Of a stretch of DNA of 64,000 nt, positions 25,436 through 34,665 are shown one piece after another (positions within the stretch are counted from its first letter, which is position 1; every line of letters begins with the position of its first letter). The DNA lies in the NCBI RefSeq assembly GCF_018889995.1, contig NZ_CP076547.1:1922001-1986000 (forward strand), written 5' to 3'. The translations under genes were made by a program, and so were the position numbers. Source of the DNA: Subtercola sp. PAMC28395 (GTDB lineage: Bacteria; Actinomycetota; Actinomycetes; Actinomycetales; Microbacteriaceae). The notes below the pieces were generated by a model, which saw nothing but the letters and a program-made list of their open reading frames with translations, had not been told where the DNA came from and searched no databases.

Positions 25436-25441
25436 TAAAGT
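25436..25441 (+). promoter_or_regulatory. Leaderless promoter -10 (TAAAGT) for paiB-like gene
   Basis: TAAAGT lies 6 nt before the ATG at 25448. Confidence 0.5.
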
Positions 25442-25447
25442 CGCCTG

Positions 25448-26119
25448 ATGAGAACCAACCCGAGCTTCGCGCTCGACGATCGCGCAGAGATCCGGCGGCT
25501 CATCGAGCAGAACCCGTGGGTCACGCTCGTGAGCAACACCAGCGCGGGGCTCGTGGCGTCGCACTACCCCGTCATCCTCGACGTGAACGCTCCGGCCGAC
25601 GAGATCGTCATCGTGAGCCACGTGGGGCGACCGGATGAACGGCTGCACGAACTCGGCCAGCACGAGGTGCTCGTGGTGGTGCAAGGCCCGCACGGCTACA
25701 TCTCGCCAGGGTGGTATGACGCGAACCCCGCTGTGCCGACGTGGAACTTCATCTCGGCCCACCTGCACGGAGTGCCCGAGATTCTCTCCGACGCCGAGAA
25801 CCTCGAGGTGCTCTCCACGCTCGTCGATCACTTCGAAGACCGGATGCCCGAACCCCGCCGAATGAACGGCACGCTGGCGAACGCGGAATACTCGGCACGA
25901 ATCAGCGCTGGAACGGTGGGTTTCCGACTGACGGTCGCGCGATTCGAGGCGAAGTCGAAACTGAGCCAGAACAGGCCCGCCGAGACGGTCGAGCGCATCA
26001 TCCATGAACTCGCCGACGGCGACACCTACTATCGCCAGCCGGCACTCGCGGCTGAGATGCGGCGGATTCACGACGCGCCTGTGTTGCCAGCGGAGACGAC
26101 CGGGGTTCCGGGGGCATGA
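25448..26119 (+). CDS. PaiB-like FMN-binding protein
   Basis: 223 aa. Split-barrel FMN-binding domain of the PaiB/FMN_bind_2 family: NPWVTLVSNTSAGLVASHYPVIL, then GPHGYISPGWYDANPAVPTWNF (the most conserved block) and TVGFRLTVARFEAKSKLSQNRPAETV. B. subtilis PaiB is described as a transcriptional regulator, but most homologues are probably flavin-binding oxidoreductases. Its TGA overlaps the ATG of the amidohydrolase gene (ATGA), so the pair is translationally coupled. Confidence 0.93.
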   Translation: MRTNPSFALDDRAEIRRLIEQNPWVTLVSNTSAGLVASHYPVILDVNAPADEIVIVSHVGRPDERLHELGQHEVLVVVQGPHGYISPGWYDANPAVPTWNFISAHLHGVPEILSDAENLEVLSTLVDHFEDRMPEPRRMNGTLANAEYSARISAGTVGFRLTVARFEAKSKLSQNRPAETVERIIHELADGDTYYRQPALAAEMRRIHDAPVLPAETTGVPGA

Positions 26120-27657
26120 CCGACGGCATTCTGCAGCCCCGGGGTTCCCGCCCGGAGTCTGCTCCCGATGTGTTCCTGCGCGGCGGGCGCGTGCCGGGCA
26201 ACGACGCGGAGATCGACGTTCTGCTCGCCGACGGGCGCATCCGGGCGATCATGCCCAGCAGCATCGTGCGCCCGCCCGCCACGGCAGAGGTGCACGAGCT
26301 CGATGGGCGCTTCTTCATGCCGGGCCTCTGGGACAACCACGTGCACTTCACGCAGTGGGCCCTCTTCAGCCGACGGGTCGACCTCTCGGGTGCGGAGTCG
26401 GCCCGCGATGTCGAGGGGCTGCTCCGTGCTCACCGGCAGGCGGAGGCATCAGGGCGCGAGCCGGCCGGAGGAGCCATCATCGGTGTCGGGGTGCGCGATG
26501 GAATGTGGGCCGATCCCGGGGCGCTCGACCGGCATCTGCTCGACCGCGTCTCGCCCGGGCATCCGGTCATTCTCGCCAGCGGCGACCTGCACGGCTGCTG
26601 GCTCAACTCGGCGGCCCTCGCGCTGCACGGCCTCGGGGATCACCCCACGGGCCACCTTCGTGAAGATGACTGCTTCGCCGTACTGAGCTCGCTCGACGAC
26701 GTGCCGGAGAAGTTGGGCGATGCGTTCGTCGCAGACGCTGCTGCTGCCGCCGCCCGGCGCGGGATCGTGGGCATCGTCGATCTCGAGATGCGTGACAACC
26801 TCGTCGATTGGACTCGCCGTATCGCCGCCGGCACCACCGCGCTCCGGGTGTCGTTCGGCATCTACACCGAGCGCCTCGAGCAGAGCATCGCCGCCGGGTT
26901 GCGTACGGGTGACGTCATCCCGGGCACAAACGGGCTCCTCAGCGTCGGCCCGTTCAAGGTCATCACCGACGGCTCACTGGGCACGCGCACCGCCTACTGT
27001 TTCGACGAATACGAGGGCTTCGAGGGGCATGCGCATTCCCGTGGCATGCTCACGGTGGCACCGGATGCCCTGCTCAGCCTGCTCGAACGCGCGACCGGCG
27101 CGGGTCTGACCCCGGCCGTGCACGCGATCGGGGACCACGCCAACCGGCTCGCCCTCGATGCCTTCGAGGCGCTGGGCCGTGGCGGGCGCATCGAGCACGC
27201 ACAGCTGTTGACGGTCACCGACCTGGCGCGGTTCGCAGCTCTCGGAGTCGTCGCAAGCGTGCAGCCCGAGCACGCGATGGATGACCGCGACATCGCCGAC
27301 CGCTACTGGGCGGGTCGCACCGACCGCGCGTTCGTGTTCGAGAGCCTCCGGGCATCGGGCGCGGCCCTGCTCCTCGGCTCTGACGCGCCTGTGGCGCCGC
27401 TGGACCCGTGGGTAACGCTCGCGGCGGCGATCGGTCGCTCCCGAGACGGGCGAGCCCCGTGGCACCCCGAGCAGCGCCTCGCGTTCGATGCCGCCCTTGC
27501 AGCGTCGACGAACGGTGTCGCCGCAATCGGTGTCGGCCTGCCCGCCGACGTGGTCGTCACCGAGCTCGACCCGACGGATGCTGCGCCAGGCGCCCTGCGC
27601 ACGATGCCGGTGGCCGCAACCTTCCTGGCTGGCCGCCCCACGCACCTCGCCCTCTAG
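26116..27657 (+). CDS. Amidohydrolase family protein (YtcJ-like)
   Basis: 513 aa. Composite beta domain plus metal-dependent TIM barrel: FFMPGLWDNHVHFTQW holds the HxH metal pair, DGSLGTRTA the substrate loop, VHAIGDHANRLALDAF the barrel His, GRIEHAQLL the second His, and LLLGSDAPVAPLDP the catalytic Asp. This is the YtcJ/N-substituted-formamide deformylase-like branch; actual substrate unknown. Translationally coupled to the PaiB-like gene. Confidence 0.93.
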   Translation: MTDGILQPRGSRPESAPDVFLRGGRVPGNDAEIDVLLADGRIRAIMPSSIVRPPATAEVHELDGRFFMPGLWDNHVHFTQWALFSRRVDLSGAESARDVEGLLRAHRQAEASGREPAGGAIIGVGVRDGMWADPGALDRHLLDRVSPGHPVILASGDLHGCWLNSAALALHGLGDHPTGHLREDDCFAVLSSLDDVPEKLGDAFVADAAAAAARRGIVGIVDLEMRDNLVDWTRRIAAGTTALRVSFGIYTERLEQSIAAGLRTGDVIPGTNGLLSVGPFKVITDGSLGTRTAYCFDEYEGFEGHAHSRGMLTVAPDALLSLLERATGAGLTPAVHAIGDHANRLALDAFEALGRGGRIEHAQLLTVTDLARFAALGVVASVQPEHAMDDRDIADRYWAGRTDRAFVFESLRASGAALLLGSDAPVAPLDPWVTLAAAIGRSRDGRAPWHPEQRLAFDAALAASTNGVAAIGVGLPADVVVTELDPTDAAPGALRTMPVAATFLAGRPTHLAL

Positions 27658-27715
27658 CGCCTCAGCACCCGGCCTGTGCTCGGCAGGAGGATGTCGCAGA
27701 CGGGGTGGCAGTCGT

Positions 27716-27903
27716 CTTTATCGGCGAGGACATTCCGCAAAAGTTGAGCAAAGTCGTTGTGACCAGCACGGAAGGGCTGCGCACGGAGGCCGGATCTGTT
27801 CTGCCCGGCGAGGACGGGGAAGACCGGTAGCGCGTCGTGCCCGGCAGGGACGTTTCGCAAACTGTGGTGGGAAGCCGTCTTGCCCGGCAGGGACGGGCAA
27901 GAC
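27716..27903. repeat. Cluster of four GC-rich repeat cores with a perfect hairpin
   Basis: The 9-mer GGCRRGGAC occurs at 27723, 27807, 27843 and 27886. Two copies continue into a TTCCGCAAAA/TTTCGCAAAC half and two into GGGSAAGACCRGTARCG, alternating. The last copy is a perfect 10-bp stem with a 7-nt loop (27877-27886 with 27894-27903). It fills the gap between the amidohydrolase and tRNA-Gly. Confidence 0.75.
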
Positions 27904-27914
27904 CAGTAACGGAG

Positions 27915-27985
27915 AGGGGATGACGAGAATCGAACTCGCGTGATCAGTTTGGAAGACTGAGGCTCTACCATTGAGCTACATCCCC
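27915..27985 (-). tRNA. tRNA-Gly (TCC)
   Basis: Minus strand. The acceptor GGGGATG pairs with CATCCCC, the D-stem is GCTC/GAGC, the anticodon stem TCAGT/ACTGA encloses CTTCCAA giving TCC, and the T-arm has GTTCGATTC. CCA is not encoded. Confidence 0.96.
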
Positions 27986-28121
27986 GCGTGCATCCGGATA
28001 CTGACCGGCGGCACTCGAATATCGTAGTACAGGTTCGGGTTGGCCGTCTCACACGTGCGATGCAGCTCCTGTTCGAACTCCGCGCCACGTCTGTGCACTA
28101 GACTTGCGGAGGTTTATTTCC

Positions 28122-28195
28122 CGGGGCGTAGCTCAGCTTGGTAGAGCGCTCGGTTTGGGACCGAGAGGTCGCAGGTTCGAATCCTGTCGCCCCGA
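28122..28195 (+). tRNA. tRNA-Pro (TGG)
   Basis: The acceptor CGGGGCG pairs with CGCCCCG, the D-stem is GCTC/GAGC, the anticodon stem CTCGG/CCGAG encloses TTTGGGA giving TGG, and the T-arm has GTTCGAATC. CCA is not encoded. Confidence 0.97.
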
Positions 28196-28287
28196 CTCGC
28201 AGCGCATTCCGATGTGCGCGAAGTAATTTCGAAAACCACAGTACCGATTCAGGCAGTACAGATTCAGTTCTCAGGAGATTCTTTAAC

Positions 28288-29661
28288 GTGAAGACCACGG
28301 TCGAAAAGCTCAGCCCCACCCGCGTCAAGCTGGCGATTTCGGTTACCCCCGAAGAGCTGAAGCCCAGCATTGACCACGCCTACAGCCACATCGCCGAGCA
28401 GGTCAACATTCCCGGCTTCCGCAAGGGCAAGGTTCCGCCGCCCCTCATCGACCAGCGTGTGGGCAAAGAGGCTGTTCTCGAGCACGCCGTGAACGACGGG
28501 CTCGACGGCTTCTACCGTGCCGCGATCGCAGAGCAGGAGCTTCGCCCGCTGGGCCGCCCCGAGGCCGACATCGTCGAATGGCCGAGCAACAAGGACTTCA
28601 CAGGCGATCTTCAGCTCGCCATCGAGGTCGACGTTCGCCCCGAGCTCGACCTCCCCGACTACGAAGGCCTCGCGATCACCGTTGACGCCCTCGAGGTGAG
28701 CGACGACGAGGTCGACGCTGAGCTCGAGAAGCTCCGCACCCGCTTCGGCACCCTCGTCACGGTCGATCGCCCCATCGCGACCGGCGACTTCGCCCAGCTC
28801 GACCTCATCGCCACGATCGATGACGCAGAGGTCGACAATGCGACCGGCATCTCCTACGAGGTCGGCTCCGGCGAACTGCTCGAAGGCCTCGACGGAGTTC
28901 TCGACTCCCTGACTGCCGGTGAGACTACTTCGTTCGAGGCTCCTCTTCTCGGCGGCGACTTCGCCGGCAAAGACGCGCTCATCACGGTCACGGTCAACTC
29001 GGTCAAGGAGCGCGAGCTTCCCGAAGCCGACGACGATTTCGCCCAGATCTCGAGCGAGTTCGACACGATCGACGAGCTGAAGGCCGACCTCAAGGTGCAG
29101 GCCCTCCGCCAGAAGACGTTCGGCCAGGTGACGGATGCCCGCACCAAGACGCTCGAAGCCCTGCTCGCCCTCGTTGAGGTGCCGGTACCGCCGAAGCTGA
29201 TCGAAGACGAGGTGCACCGCCACCTCGAGAACGAGAGCCGCCTCGAAGACGACGAGCACCGCGCCGAGGTCACCGAGTCGAGCACCGCCACGTTCAAGAC
29301 CCAGATTCTTCTCGACGTCGTCGCAGAGAAAGAGGGCGTGAAGGTCTCGCAAGACGAACTGAGCCAGTACCTCATCCAGAGCGCTGCCCAGTACGGCATG
29401 GAGCCGCAGGAGTTCGTTCAGGTCCTCGACCAGAACGGCCAGATCCCCGCCATGGTCGGCGAGGTCGCCCGCAACAAGGCGCTCGCGATCGTTCTCGACA
29501 AGGCTGTCGTCACCGACTCGAACGGCGCCGTCGTCGATGTCTCGGAGTTCACTGCCGTGACGCGCGATGCCGACCAGCCCTTCACGATCACCGACAGCGA
29601 CGACGATGACCACGAAGGTCACGACCACGACGGTCACGACCACGCAGGTCACTCGCACTAG
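28288..29661 (+). CDS. tig: Trigger factor (ribosome-associated chaperone/PPIase)
   Basis: 457 aa from GTG 28288 with AGGAGA about 9 nt upstream; the frame stays open back through tRNA-Pro, which is not coding. It binds nascent chains at L23. The N-terminal ribosome-binding domain has the signature PGFRKGKVP (GFRxGxxP), the central FKBP-like PPIase domain follows (about 155-245), and then the helical C-terminal chaperone domain. The last residues form a His/Asp-rich tail ([19 protein letters not shown]), an apparent metal-binding extension. It precedes clpP1-clpP2-clpX, the usual bacterial order. Confidence 0.97.
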   Translation: MKTTVEKLSPTRVKLAISVTPEELKPSIDHAYSHIAEQVNIPGFRKGKVPPPLIDQRVGKEAVLEHAVNDGLDGFYRAAIAEQELRPLGRPEADIVEWPSNKDFTGDLQLAIEVDVRPELDLPDYEGLAITVDALEVSDDEVDAELEKLRTRFGTLVTVDRPIATGDFAQLDLIATIDDAEVDNATGISYEVGSGELLEGLDGVLDSLTAGETTSFEAPLLGGDFAGKDALITVTVNSVKERELPEADDDFAQISSEFDTIDELKADLKVQALRQKTFGQVTDARTKTLEALLALVEVPVPPKLIEDEVHRHLENESRLEDDEHRAEVTESSTATFKTQILLDVVAEKEGVKVSQDELSQYLIQSAAQYGMEPQEFVQVLDQNGQIPAMVGEVARNKALAIVLDKAVVTDSNGAVVDVSEFTAVTRDADQPFTITDSDDDDHEGHDHDGHDHAGHSH

Positions 29662-29682
29662 TCCAGCCGGCACGCACTCCAT

Positions 29683-29720
29683 GAAGAAGGGCCCCACGAT
29701 CATCCGTGGGGCCCTTCTTC
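29683..29720 (+). terminator. Terminator after tig
   Basis: A 16-bp perfect stem GAAGAAGGGCCCCACG with its complement at 29705-29720 and a 6-nt loop. No long T-tract follows, but the arm ends in CTTCTTC. Confidence 0.85.
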
Positions 29721-29743
29721 GTACCCCAGCACACGGAAACTCG

Positions 29744-29803
29744 ATCGACTTTCCCCGTCGCGCACAACTTTTCACCTTTTGCCGCACATTCGGGCGACTC
29801 GAT
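29744..29803. repeat. 60-bp inverted-repeat element, copy B
   Basis: Same length as copy A at 17561 and identical over the first 10 nt; ungapped identity is 42 of 60, with about 18 of 20 matching in the right arm and a divergent centre. Its own arms pair less well (12 of 20). It lies between the tig terminator and the clpP1 promoter region. Confidence 0.7.
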
Positions 29804-29839
29804 TTGTGGCGAGACTCTGCCCACGGCGAACAGGGGCTT

Positions 29840-29850
29840 TTCGGCGCGAA
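29840..29850. promoter_or_regulatory. Short palindrome upstream of clpP1
   Basis: TTCGGCGCGAA is a TTCG/CGAA inverted repeat about 47 nt before the clpP1 start. Actinobacterial clp operons are controlled by ClgR, whose site also contains GCG-rich half-sites; the spacing here is not a clear ClgR match. Confidence 0.25.
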
Positions 29851-29896
29851 CGCTCCACTACATTCGAAGTACCGCAAGTGAATTGGAGCGACAAAC

Positions 29897-30508
29897 ATGG
29901 CCGATATGGCGATGCCGAACAGTGTTTTCGAACGTCTGCTGAAAGACCGGATCATCTGGCTCGGCACTGAAGTTCGTGACGACATGGCAAATGAGATCTG
30001 CGCCAAGATCCTGCTTCTTGCTGCAGAAGATCCCAAGCGCGACATCTACCTCTACATCAACTCGCCCGGCGGATCGATCACCGCGGGCATGGCCATCTAC
30101 GACACGATGAAGTTCGTCTCGAACGACATCGTCACCGTGGGTATCGGCATGGCGGCCTCGATGGGGCAGTTCCTGCTCTCCTCCGGCACAAAGGGCAAGC
30201 GCTACATCACCCCGAACGCTCGGGTGCTGCTGCACCAGCCGTCTGGCGGTTTCGGTGGAACGAGCGCCGACATCCAGACCCAGGCGCTGCTCATTCTCGA
30301 CATGAAGAAGCGCATGGCTGAGCTCACCGCTGAGCAGACCGGCAAGACCCCCGAGCAGGTCATGATCGACGGTGATCGCGACAACTGGTTCACCGCGCAG
30401 GAGGCACTCGAGTACGGGTTCGTCGACTACGTTCGTGAATTCTCGTCCGACGTGGCCGGTGGCGGCGGTACTGAGACCGCCGACTCCGTTCCCTCCGCAT
30501 CCAACTAG
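29897..30508 (+). CDS. clpP1: ATP-dependent Clp protease proteolytic subunit ClpP1
   Basis: 203 aa, ATG with GGAG upstream. Serine protease subunit forming the mixed ClpP1P2 tetradecamer of actinobacteria. Catalytic residues: S88 in [12 protein letters not shown]113 in LLHQPSGG, and D162 in [20 protein letters not shown] is the conserved oxyanion-loop region. 33 nt separate it from clpP2. Partners are ClpX (downstream) and ClpC1. Confidence 0.97.
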   Translation: MADMAMPNSVFERLLKDRIIWLGTEVRDDMANEICAKILLLAAEDPKRDIYLYINSPGGSITAGMAIYDTMKFVSNDIVTVGIGMAASMGQFLLSSGTKGKRYITPNARVLLHQPSGGFGGTSADIQTQALLILDMKKRMAELTAEQTGKTPEQVMIDGDRDNWFTAQEALEYGFVDYVREFSSDVAGGGGTETADSVPSASN

Positions 30509-30541
30509 TCGCGACTTCGACCCAAGAACAGAGATAAAACG

Positions 30542-31222
30542 ATGGAAACCCCCACCTTCGGCGGAATGCCGATCGCCAGCCCCTACGGCAATGGCACCAC
30601 GCCCTCCAACCGCTACATCCTGCCGACGTTCGAAGAGCGCACGGCCTACGGCTACAAGCGCCAGGACCCGTACGCGAAGCTCTTCGAAGACCGCATCATC
30701 TTTCTCGGTGTGCAGATCGACGACGCCTCAGCCGATGACGTCATGGCCCAGCTTCTCGTGCTCGAGAGCCAGGATCCTGACCGCGACATCGAGATGTACA
30801 TCAACTCTCCCGGTGGCTCGTTCACCGCGATGACGGCGATCTATGACACGATGCAGTACGTCAAGCCGAACATCCAGACCGTCTGCCTCGGCCAGGCGGC
30901 TTCGGCTGCGGCAGTCATCCTCGCTGCTGGTACGCCGGGCAAGCGTCTCGCTCTGCCCAACGCGCGCATCCTCATCCACCAGCCCTCCGCTGGCGGGCAG
31001 GGTGGTGGCCAGGCCTCCGACATCGAGATCCAGGCCCGCGAGATCCTCCGTATGCGCACCTGGCTCGAAGACACGCTCGCGTTCCACTCGAACCGCACCA
31101 CAGAGCAGGTCAACAAGGACATCGACCGCGACAACATCCTGAGTGCCGCTGACGCCGTGGAGTACGGCATCATCGACCAGGTCCTGACCTCGCGCAAGAA
31201 CCTGCCGGCGCTGGTCAAATAA
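30542..31222 (+). CDS. clpP2: ATP-dependent Clp protease proteolytic subunit ClpP2
   Basis: 226 aa. Second ClpP subunit with the longer N-terminus usual for ClpP2, including [23 protein letters not shown] before the core. Catalytic S121 ([11 protein letters not shown]), H146 (LIHQPSAGG) and the Asp of DIDRDN are present. The [10 protein letters not shown] loop near the active site is typical. Cotranscribed with clpP1; a strong terminator follows before clpX. Confidence 0.97.
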   Translation: METPTFGGMPIASPYGNGTTPSNRYILPTFEERTAYGYKRQDPYAKLFEDRIIFLGVQIDDASADDVMAQLLVLESQDPDRDIEMYINSPGGSFTAMTAIYDTMQYVKPNIQTVCLGQAASAAAVILAAGTPGKRLALPNARILIHQPSAGGQGGGQASDIEIQAREILRMRTWLEDTLAFHSNRTTEQVNKDIDRDNILSAADAVEYGIIDQVLTSRKNLPALVK

Positions 31223-31251
31223 GTACCGCCAGTCGTCTGTAGCACGACGAT

Positions 31252-31287
31252 CGAAATGGATGCCCGAACCTACGGGCATCCATTTCG
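31252..31287 (+). terminator. Terminator between clpP2 and clpX
   Basis: A 15-bp perfect stem CGAAATGGATGCCCG with complement at 31273-31287 and a 6-nt AACCTA loop. clpX therefore probably has its own promoter; TAGGCT at about 31382 is a candidate -10. Confidence 0.85.
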
Positions 31288-31418
31288 TCGTTGTGCGTGA
31301 ACTGCTCCAGCCCTGCGTGAACATCGCATGCGGAATATGACGGTGCCCCGCCCAATGGCGGCGACTGTCGGCGGCACGGGTTAGGCTGCTGTCACAGGTT
31401 TTTACGAGGAGGATGAAC

Positions 31419-32699
31419 ATGGCACGCATCGGGGAGAGCGCTGACCTGCTCAAGTGTTCATTCTGCGGTAAGAGCCAGAAACAGGTGCAGCAGCTCATCG
31501 CTGGCCCCGGTGTCTACATCTGCGACGAGTGTGTCGAACTGTGCAACGAGATCATCGAAGAACGGCTCTCTGAGAGCGGCGAAGAAGTCGCCAGCGAATT
31601 CGAGCTTCCGAAGCCGAAAGAGATCTTCGCCTTCCTCGAAGAGTACGTCATCGGCCAGGAGCAGGCGAAGAAATCGCTCTCGGTCGCGGTCTACAACCAC
31701 TACAAGCGTGTGCGCGCGAAGAACACCCTCACGTCTGCAGACGCTGTCGCCAATGAGGTCGAGATCGCCAAGAGCAACATCCTGCTGATCGGCCCGACCG
31801 GCTGCGGCAAGACGTACCTCGCGCAGACCCTTGCTAAGCAGCTCAATGTTCCGTTCGCGGTTGCTGACGCCACGGCCCTCACCGAGGCGGGCTACGTCGG
31901 CGAAGATGTCGAGAACATCCTGTTGAAACTGCTGCAGGCCGCCGACTTCGACGTGAAGAAGGCTGAGACCGGCATCATCTACATCGACGAGATCGACAAG
32001 ATCGCCCGAAAGGCCGAGAACCCGTCGATCACCCGCGATGTGTCTGGTGAGGGCGTGCAGCAGGCGCTCCTCAAGATCCTCGAGGGCACGGTCGCCTCGG
32101 TTCCACCGCAGGGCGGGCGCAAACACCCGCACCAGGAATTCATTCCGATCGACACGACCAACGTGCTCTTCATCGTGGCCGGTGCCTTCGCGGGGCTCGA
32201 AGAGATCGTCGCCGAACGCTCCGGCAAGCGCGGCATCGGCTTCAATGCCCCGCTGCACTCCAAGCGCGACGACATCAACCTCTTCAGCGAGGTGCTCCCC
32301 GAAGACCTGCACAAGTTCGGCCTCATCCCCGAGTTCATCGGTCGACTGCCCGTCGTCACCACAGTCACGCCGCTCGACCAGATCGCGCTCATGCAGATCC
32401 TGACCGTGCCCCGAAACGCACTGGTGCGCCAGTACCAGCGCATGTTCGAGCTCGACGGGGTTGAACTCGACTTCGAGAAAGACGCTCTCGAAGCCATCGC
32501 CGACCTGGCCGTGCTTCGCAAGACCGGCGCCCGCGGGCTCAGGGCCATCATGGAAGAGGTGCTCGGCCCGATCATGTTCGAGGTGCCCTCCACCGACGAG
32601 GTCGCAAAGGTCATCATCACCCGCGAGGCAGTCGTGAGCAACGCCGCACCGACAATCGTGCCCCGCGAGATCACCCGGCGCATCGAGAAGTCGGCCTAA
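31419..32699 (+). CDS. clpX: ATP-dependent Clp protease ATP-binding subunit ClpX
   Basis: 426 aa from the ATG at 31419, 6 nt after AGGAGG; the ATG at 31413 abuts that element. AAA+ unfoldase that feeds ClpP1P2. N-terminal zinc-binding domain with C13, C16, C35 and C38 ([17 protein letters not shown]), Walker A GPTGCGKT at about 126-133, Walker [12 protein letters not shown], pore loop GYVGEDVE, and the C-terminal IGF-type loop region. Length is standard. Confidence 0.98.
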   Translation: MARIGESADLLKCSFCGKSQKQVQQLIAGPGVYICDECVELCNEIIEERLSESGEEVASEFELPKPKEIFAFLEEYVIGQEQAKKSLSVAVYNHYKRVRAKNTLTSADAVANEVEIAKSNILLIGPTGCGKTYLAQTLAKQLNVPFAVADATALTEAGYVGEDVENILLKLLQAADFDVKKAETGIIYIDEIDKIARKAENPSITRDVSGEGVQQALLKILEGTVASVPPQGGRKHPHQEFIPIDTTNVLFIVAGAFAGLEEIVAERSGKRGIGFNAPLHSKRDDINLFSEVLPEDLHKFGLIPEFIGRLPVVTTVTPLDQIALMQILTVPRNALVRQYQRMFELDGVELDFEKDALEAIADLAVLRKTGARGLRAIMEEVLGPIMFEVPSTDEVAKVIITREAVVSNAAPTIVPREITRRIEKSA

Positions 32700-32836
32700 C
32701 ACTGGGCGATCCGCTCGCGCCGTCGCTGGCACCACCGGGCCGCGCTTCACTGGCGCAACCTGTTGCCGCCGGAATCGTCGCCGCGATCACGGGCTTTGCG
32801 AGTTCTTTCGCCCTCGTCATTGCGGGCCTTCACGCC

Positions 32837-33916
32837 GTGGGGGCGACGGATGCACAGGCTTCCTCCGGCCTGCTGACGCTGTGCTTCGCCACGGCCATCC
32901 TCTGTATCGTGCTCGCTCGCGTCTACCGAATGCCGATCTCCTTCGCCTGGTCGACGCCGGGTGCTGCGCTTCTCATCGCCGCGTCGAGCACCACGAACAA
33001 TTTCTCGGCTGCGGTCGGAGCGTTCATGGTGTGCGGTGTTCTCATTGTGCTGTGCGGGCTCTGGCCCGCCCTCGGCACAGCGATCACCCGCATACCGAGA
33101 TCGATTGCGAGTGCGATGCTCGCGGGCATCCTGTTCCCGATCTGCCTGGCACCGGTCTCGGCCATCATTCAGATACCCGCTCTGGCCGTTCCCGTTGTGC
33201 TGGTGTGGCTGGCGCTCTTTCGGATTGCTCCACGGTGGGCTGTCCCTGCGGCCATGGGAGTTGCCGCTATCGGGATCGGTGTCTCGGCGGGCTCCGGCTG
33301 GCTGACCAGCAGCGCGCTGAACATCGTTCCGCAGCTCTCGTTCGTCGCGCCGACCTTCGACTGGCTCGTGATCGTGAGTCTGGGCCTGCCGCTCTTCATC
33401 GTGACGATGGCGGGCCAGAACGTGCCTGGATTCGTGGTGATGTCGACGTTCGGCTATTCAGTGCCACCGAGACCTGTCCTCGTCGCCTCGGGTGCTGCCA
33501 CCGCGATCGGTGCGCTGTTCGGGGCACACGCTGTGAACCTGGCGGCGATCACGGCGGCCATCATGGCAGGCCCGGACTCCCACACCGACAAGTCGAAACG
33601 GTGGGTCGCCACCGTCACTTCGGGGTTCGTCTACATCGCCTTCGGCCTTGCTGCGGGCGTCGCAGTCGCCCTCATCTCCGCCTCACCGCCGATTCTGATC
33701 ACGGCAGTTGCCGGCCTCGCCCTGCTGGGAGCTCTCGTGTCTTCGCTGGCGACGGCGATCGACGAGGTCTCGCACCGCATCCCCGCCGCTGCGACGTTTC
33801 TCGTCACGGCGTCGGGAGTCTCGGTCGTAGGGATCGGCTCGGCGTTCTGGGGGCTCCTCGTGGGAGCCTTGATCATGCTCTGGGCAGCGTCGCCGTGGCC
33901 TCGGCGTCGGGCGTGA
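32837..33916 (+). CDS. benE: BenE-type benzoate/H+ symporter-like transporter (start uncertain)
   Basis: 359 aa from GTG 32837, the first standard start in frame, but the frame is open upstream to clpX and the missing segment (VAAGIVAAITGFASSFALVIAGLHAVG) is exactly the first helix expected of BenE. No ATG, GTG or TTG precedes it in frame, so the true start may be a rare codon (e.g. CTG at 32702 or 32747). About eleven further hydrophobic helices follow, with SFAWSTPGAALL, VPGFVVMSTFGYSVP and GAHAVNLAAITAAIMAGP characteristic of the family. Role in benzoate uptake is inferred. The 3' end overlaps a convergent gene by 44 bp. Confidence 0.82.
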   Translation: MGATDAQASSGLLTLCFATAILCIVLARVYRMPISFAWSTPGAALLIAASSTTNNFSAAVGAFMVCGVLIVLCGLWPALGTAITRIPRSIASAMLAGILFPICLAPVSAIIQIPALAVPVVLVWLALFRIAPRWAVPAAMGVAAIGIGVSAGSGWLTSSALNIVPQLSFVAPTFDWLVIVSLGLPLFIVTMAGQNVPGFVVMSTFGYSVPPRPVLVASGAATAIGALFGAHAVNLAAITAAIMAGPDSHTDKSKRWVATVTSGFVYIAFGLAAGVAVALISASPPILITAVAGLALLGALVSSLATAIDEVSHRIPAAATFLVTASGVSVVGIGSAFWGLLVGALIMLWAASPWPRRRA

Positions 33917-34613
33917 GGGTCGGCGGCATGGCTGACGGAAGGGAGCGCCCGCGCAGAGCGTGGGCCATCCACCACCAGGCGAAGGCGCCGATGACAGCGG
34001 AGACGATCGCTGTGAGCGCGGCCGCGGCAGCATAGATCTCCCACCTCACCTCGCCCGCGTTTCCGGGAGACACAAGCGTCGCCACCACGGTGTTCGAGAG
34101 GGAGTAGGCCACAGATACCACCGCCAGCTGCGGTACGAAGCAGACCCCGATGCCTGCCCAGGTCACAGCGGCAGGCCGCCGTACACGGGCACGGCGAAGG
34201 AGCAGCCAGCTGAGCAGAAAACCGGTGATGCCGAGGAGAATTGCTGCGGCCACGCCGATGATCACGGGCATAGCGGCGACGCCGACGAAGGTCAGCGTGC
34301 TGAGGTCGCCGAAGCCGGCTTGACCAGAGGTGGGGGAGTCATCGAAGGCGCTGAACAACAGCACCACTATGAGCCAGAACCCCACGAACACGAGCACACC
34401 CAGAATGACGTCGATGCCAATGGTCAGTAGCGGCAGCGCCAGCGCACCAGCAATTCGCGCGAGGCGCTTCTGGCGCGACGACAACATGATCTTCGGGCCG
34501 ATCTGCGCGCGCGGAGCAACGTGTTCACCTGACATTGCGTACTCGCGAGGGACTGCTTGACCGATCGACGCGCTGGTGCCGGCAGAGGGTACCGGTAGCG
34601 ATGCGTCAGTCAC
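33873..34613 (-). CDS. Polytopic membrane protein of unknown function
   Basis: 246 aa, GTG start. A cytoplasmic N-terminus of about 50 residues precedes four to five hydrophobic helices (ALALPLLTIGIDVILGVLVFVGFWLIVVLLF; a segment from VGVAAMPVIIGVAAAILLG; VTWAGIGVCFVPQLAVVSVAYSL; AAAALTAIVSAVIGAFAWWW). Resembles small actinobacterial membrane hypotheticals. It has a nearly consensus promoter (TTGACA, 17 nt, CATTCT) ending 6 nt before the GTG. Its 3' end overlaps the transporter gene. Confidence 0.82.
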   Translation of the reverse strand: MTDASLPVPSAGTSASIGQAVPREYAMSGEHVAPRAQIGPKIMLSSRQKRLARIAGALALPLLTIGIDVILGVLVFVGFWLIVVLLFSAFDDSPTSGQAGFGDLSTLTFVGVAAMPVIIGVAAAILLGITGFLLSWLLLRRARVRRPAAVTWAGIGVCFVPQLAVVSVAYSLSNTVVATLVSPGNAGEVRWEIYAAAAALTAIVSAVIGAFAWWWMAHALRGRSLPSAMPPTLTPDAEATATLPRA

Positions 34614-34619
34614 TCCTCA

Positions 34620-34648
34620 AGAATGGCCAACTAATGAGTCTTTGTCAA
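34620..34648 (-). promoter_or_regulatory. Leaderless sigma-70-type promoter TTGACA-N17-CATTCT
   Basis: Perfect -35 TTGACA and exact 17-nt spacing to CATTCT, then 6 nt to the GTG start of the membrane protein. Confidence 0.6.
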
Positions 34649-34665
34649 ACAAACGGCTGAGCCAG

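Noticed and set aside
28138..28287. Upstream start for trigger factor
   Set aside because: That stretch is tRNA-Pro on the same strand; the GTG at 28288 has AGGAGA and matches the family start.
31458..32750. 430-codon frame antisense to clpX
   Set aside because: Shadow of a well-defined gene; composition is Arg/Glu/Asp rich without motifs.
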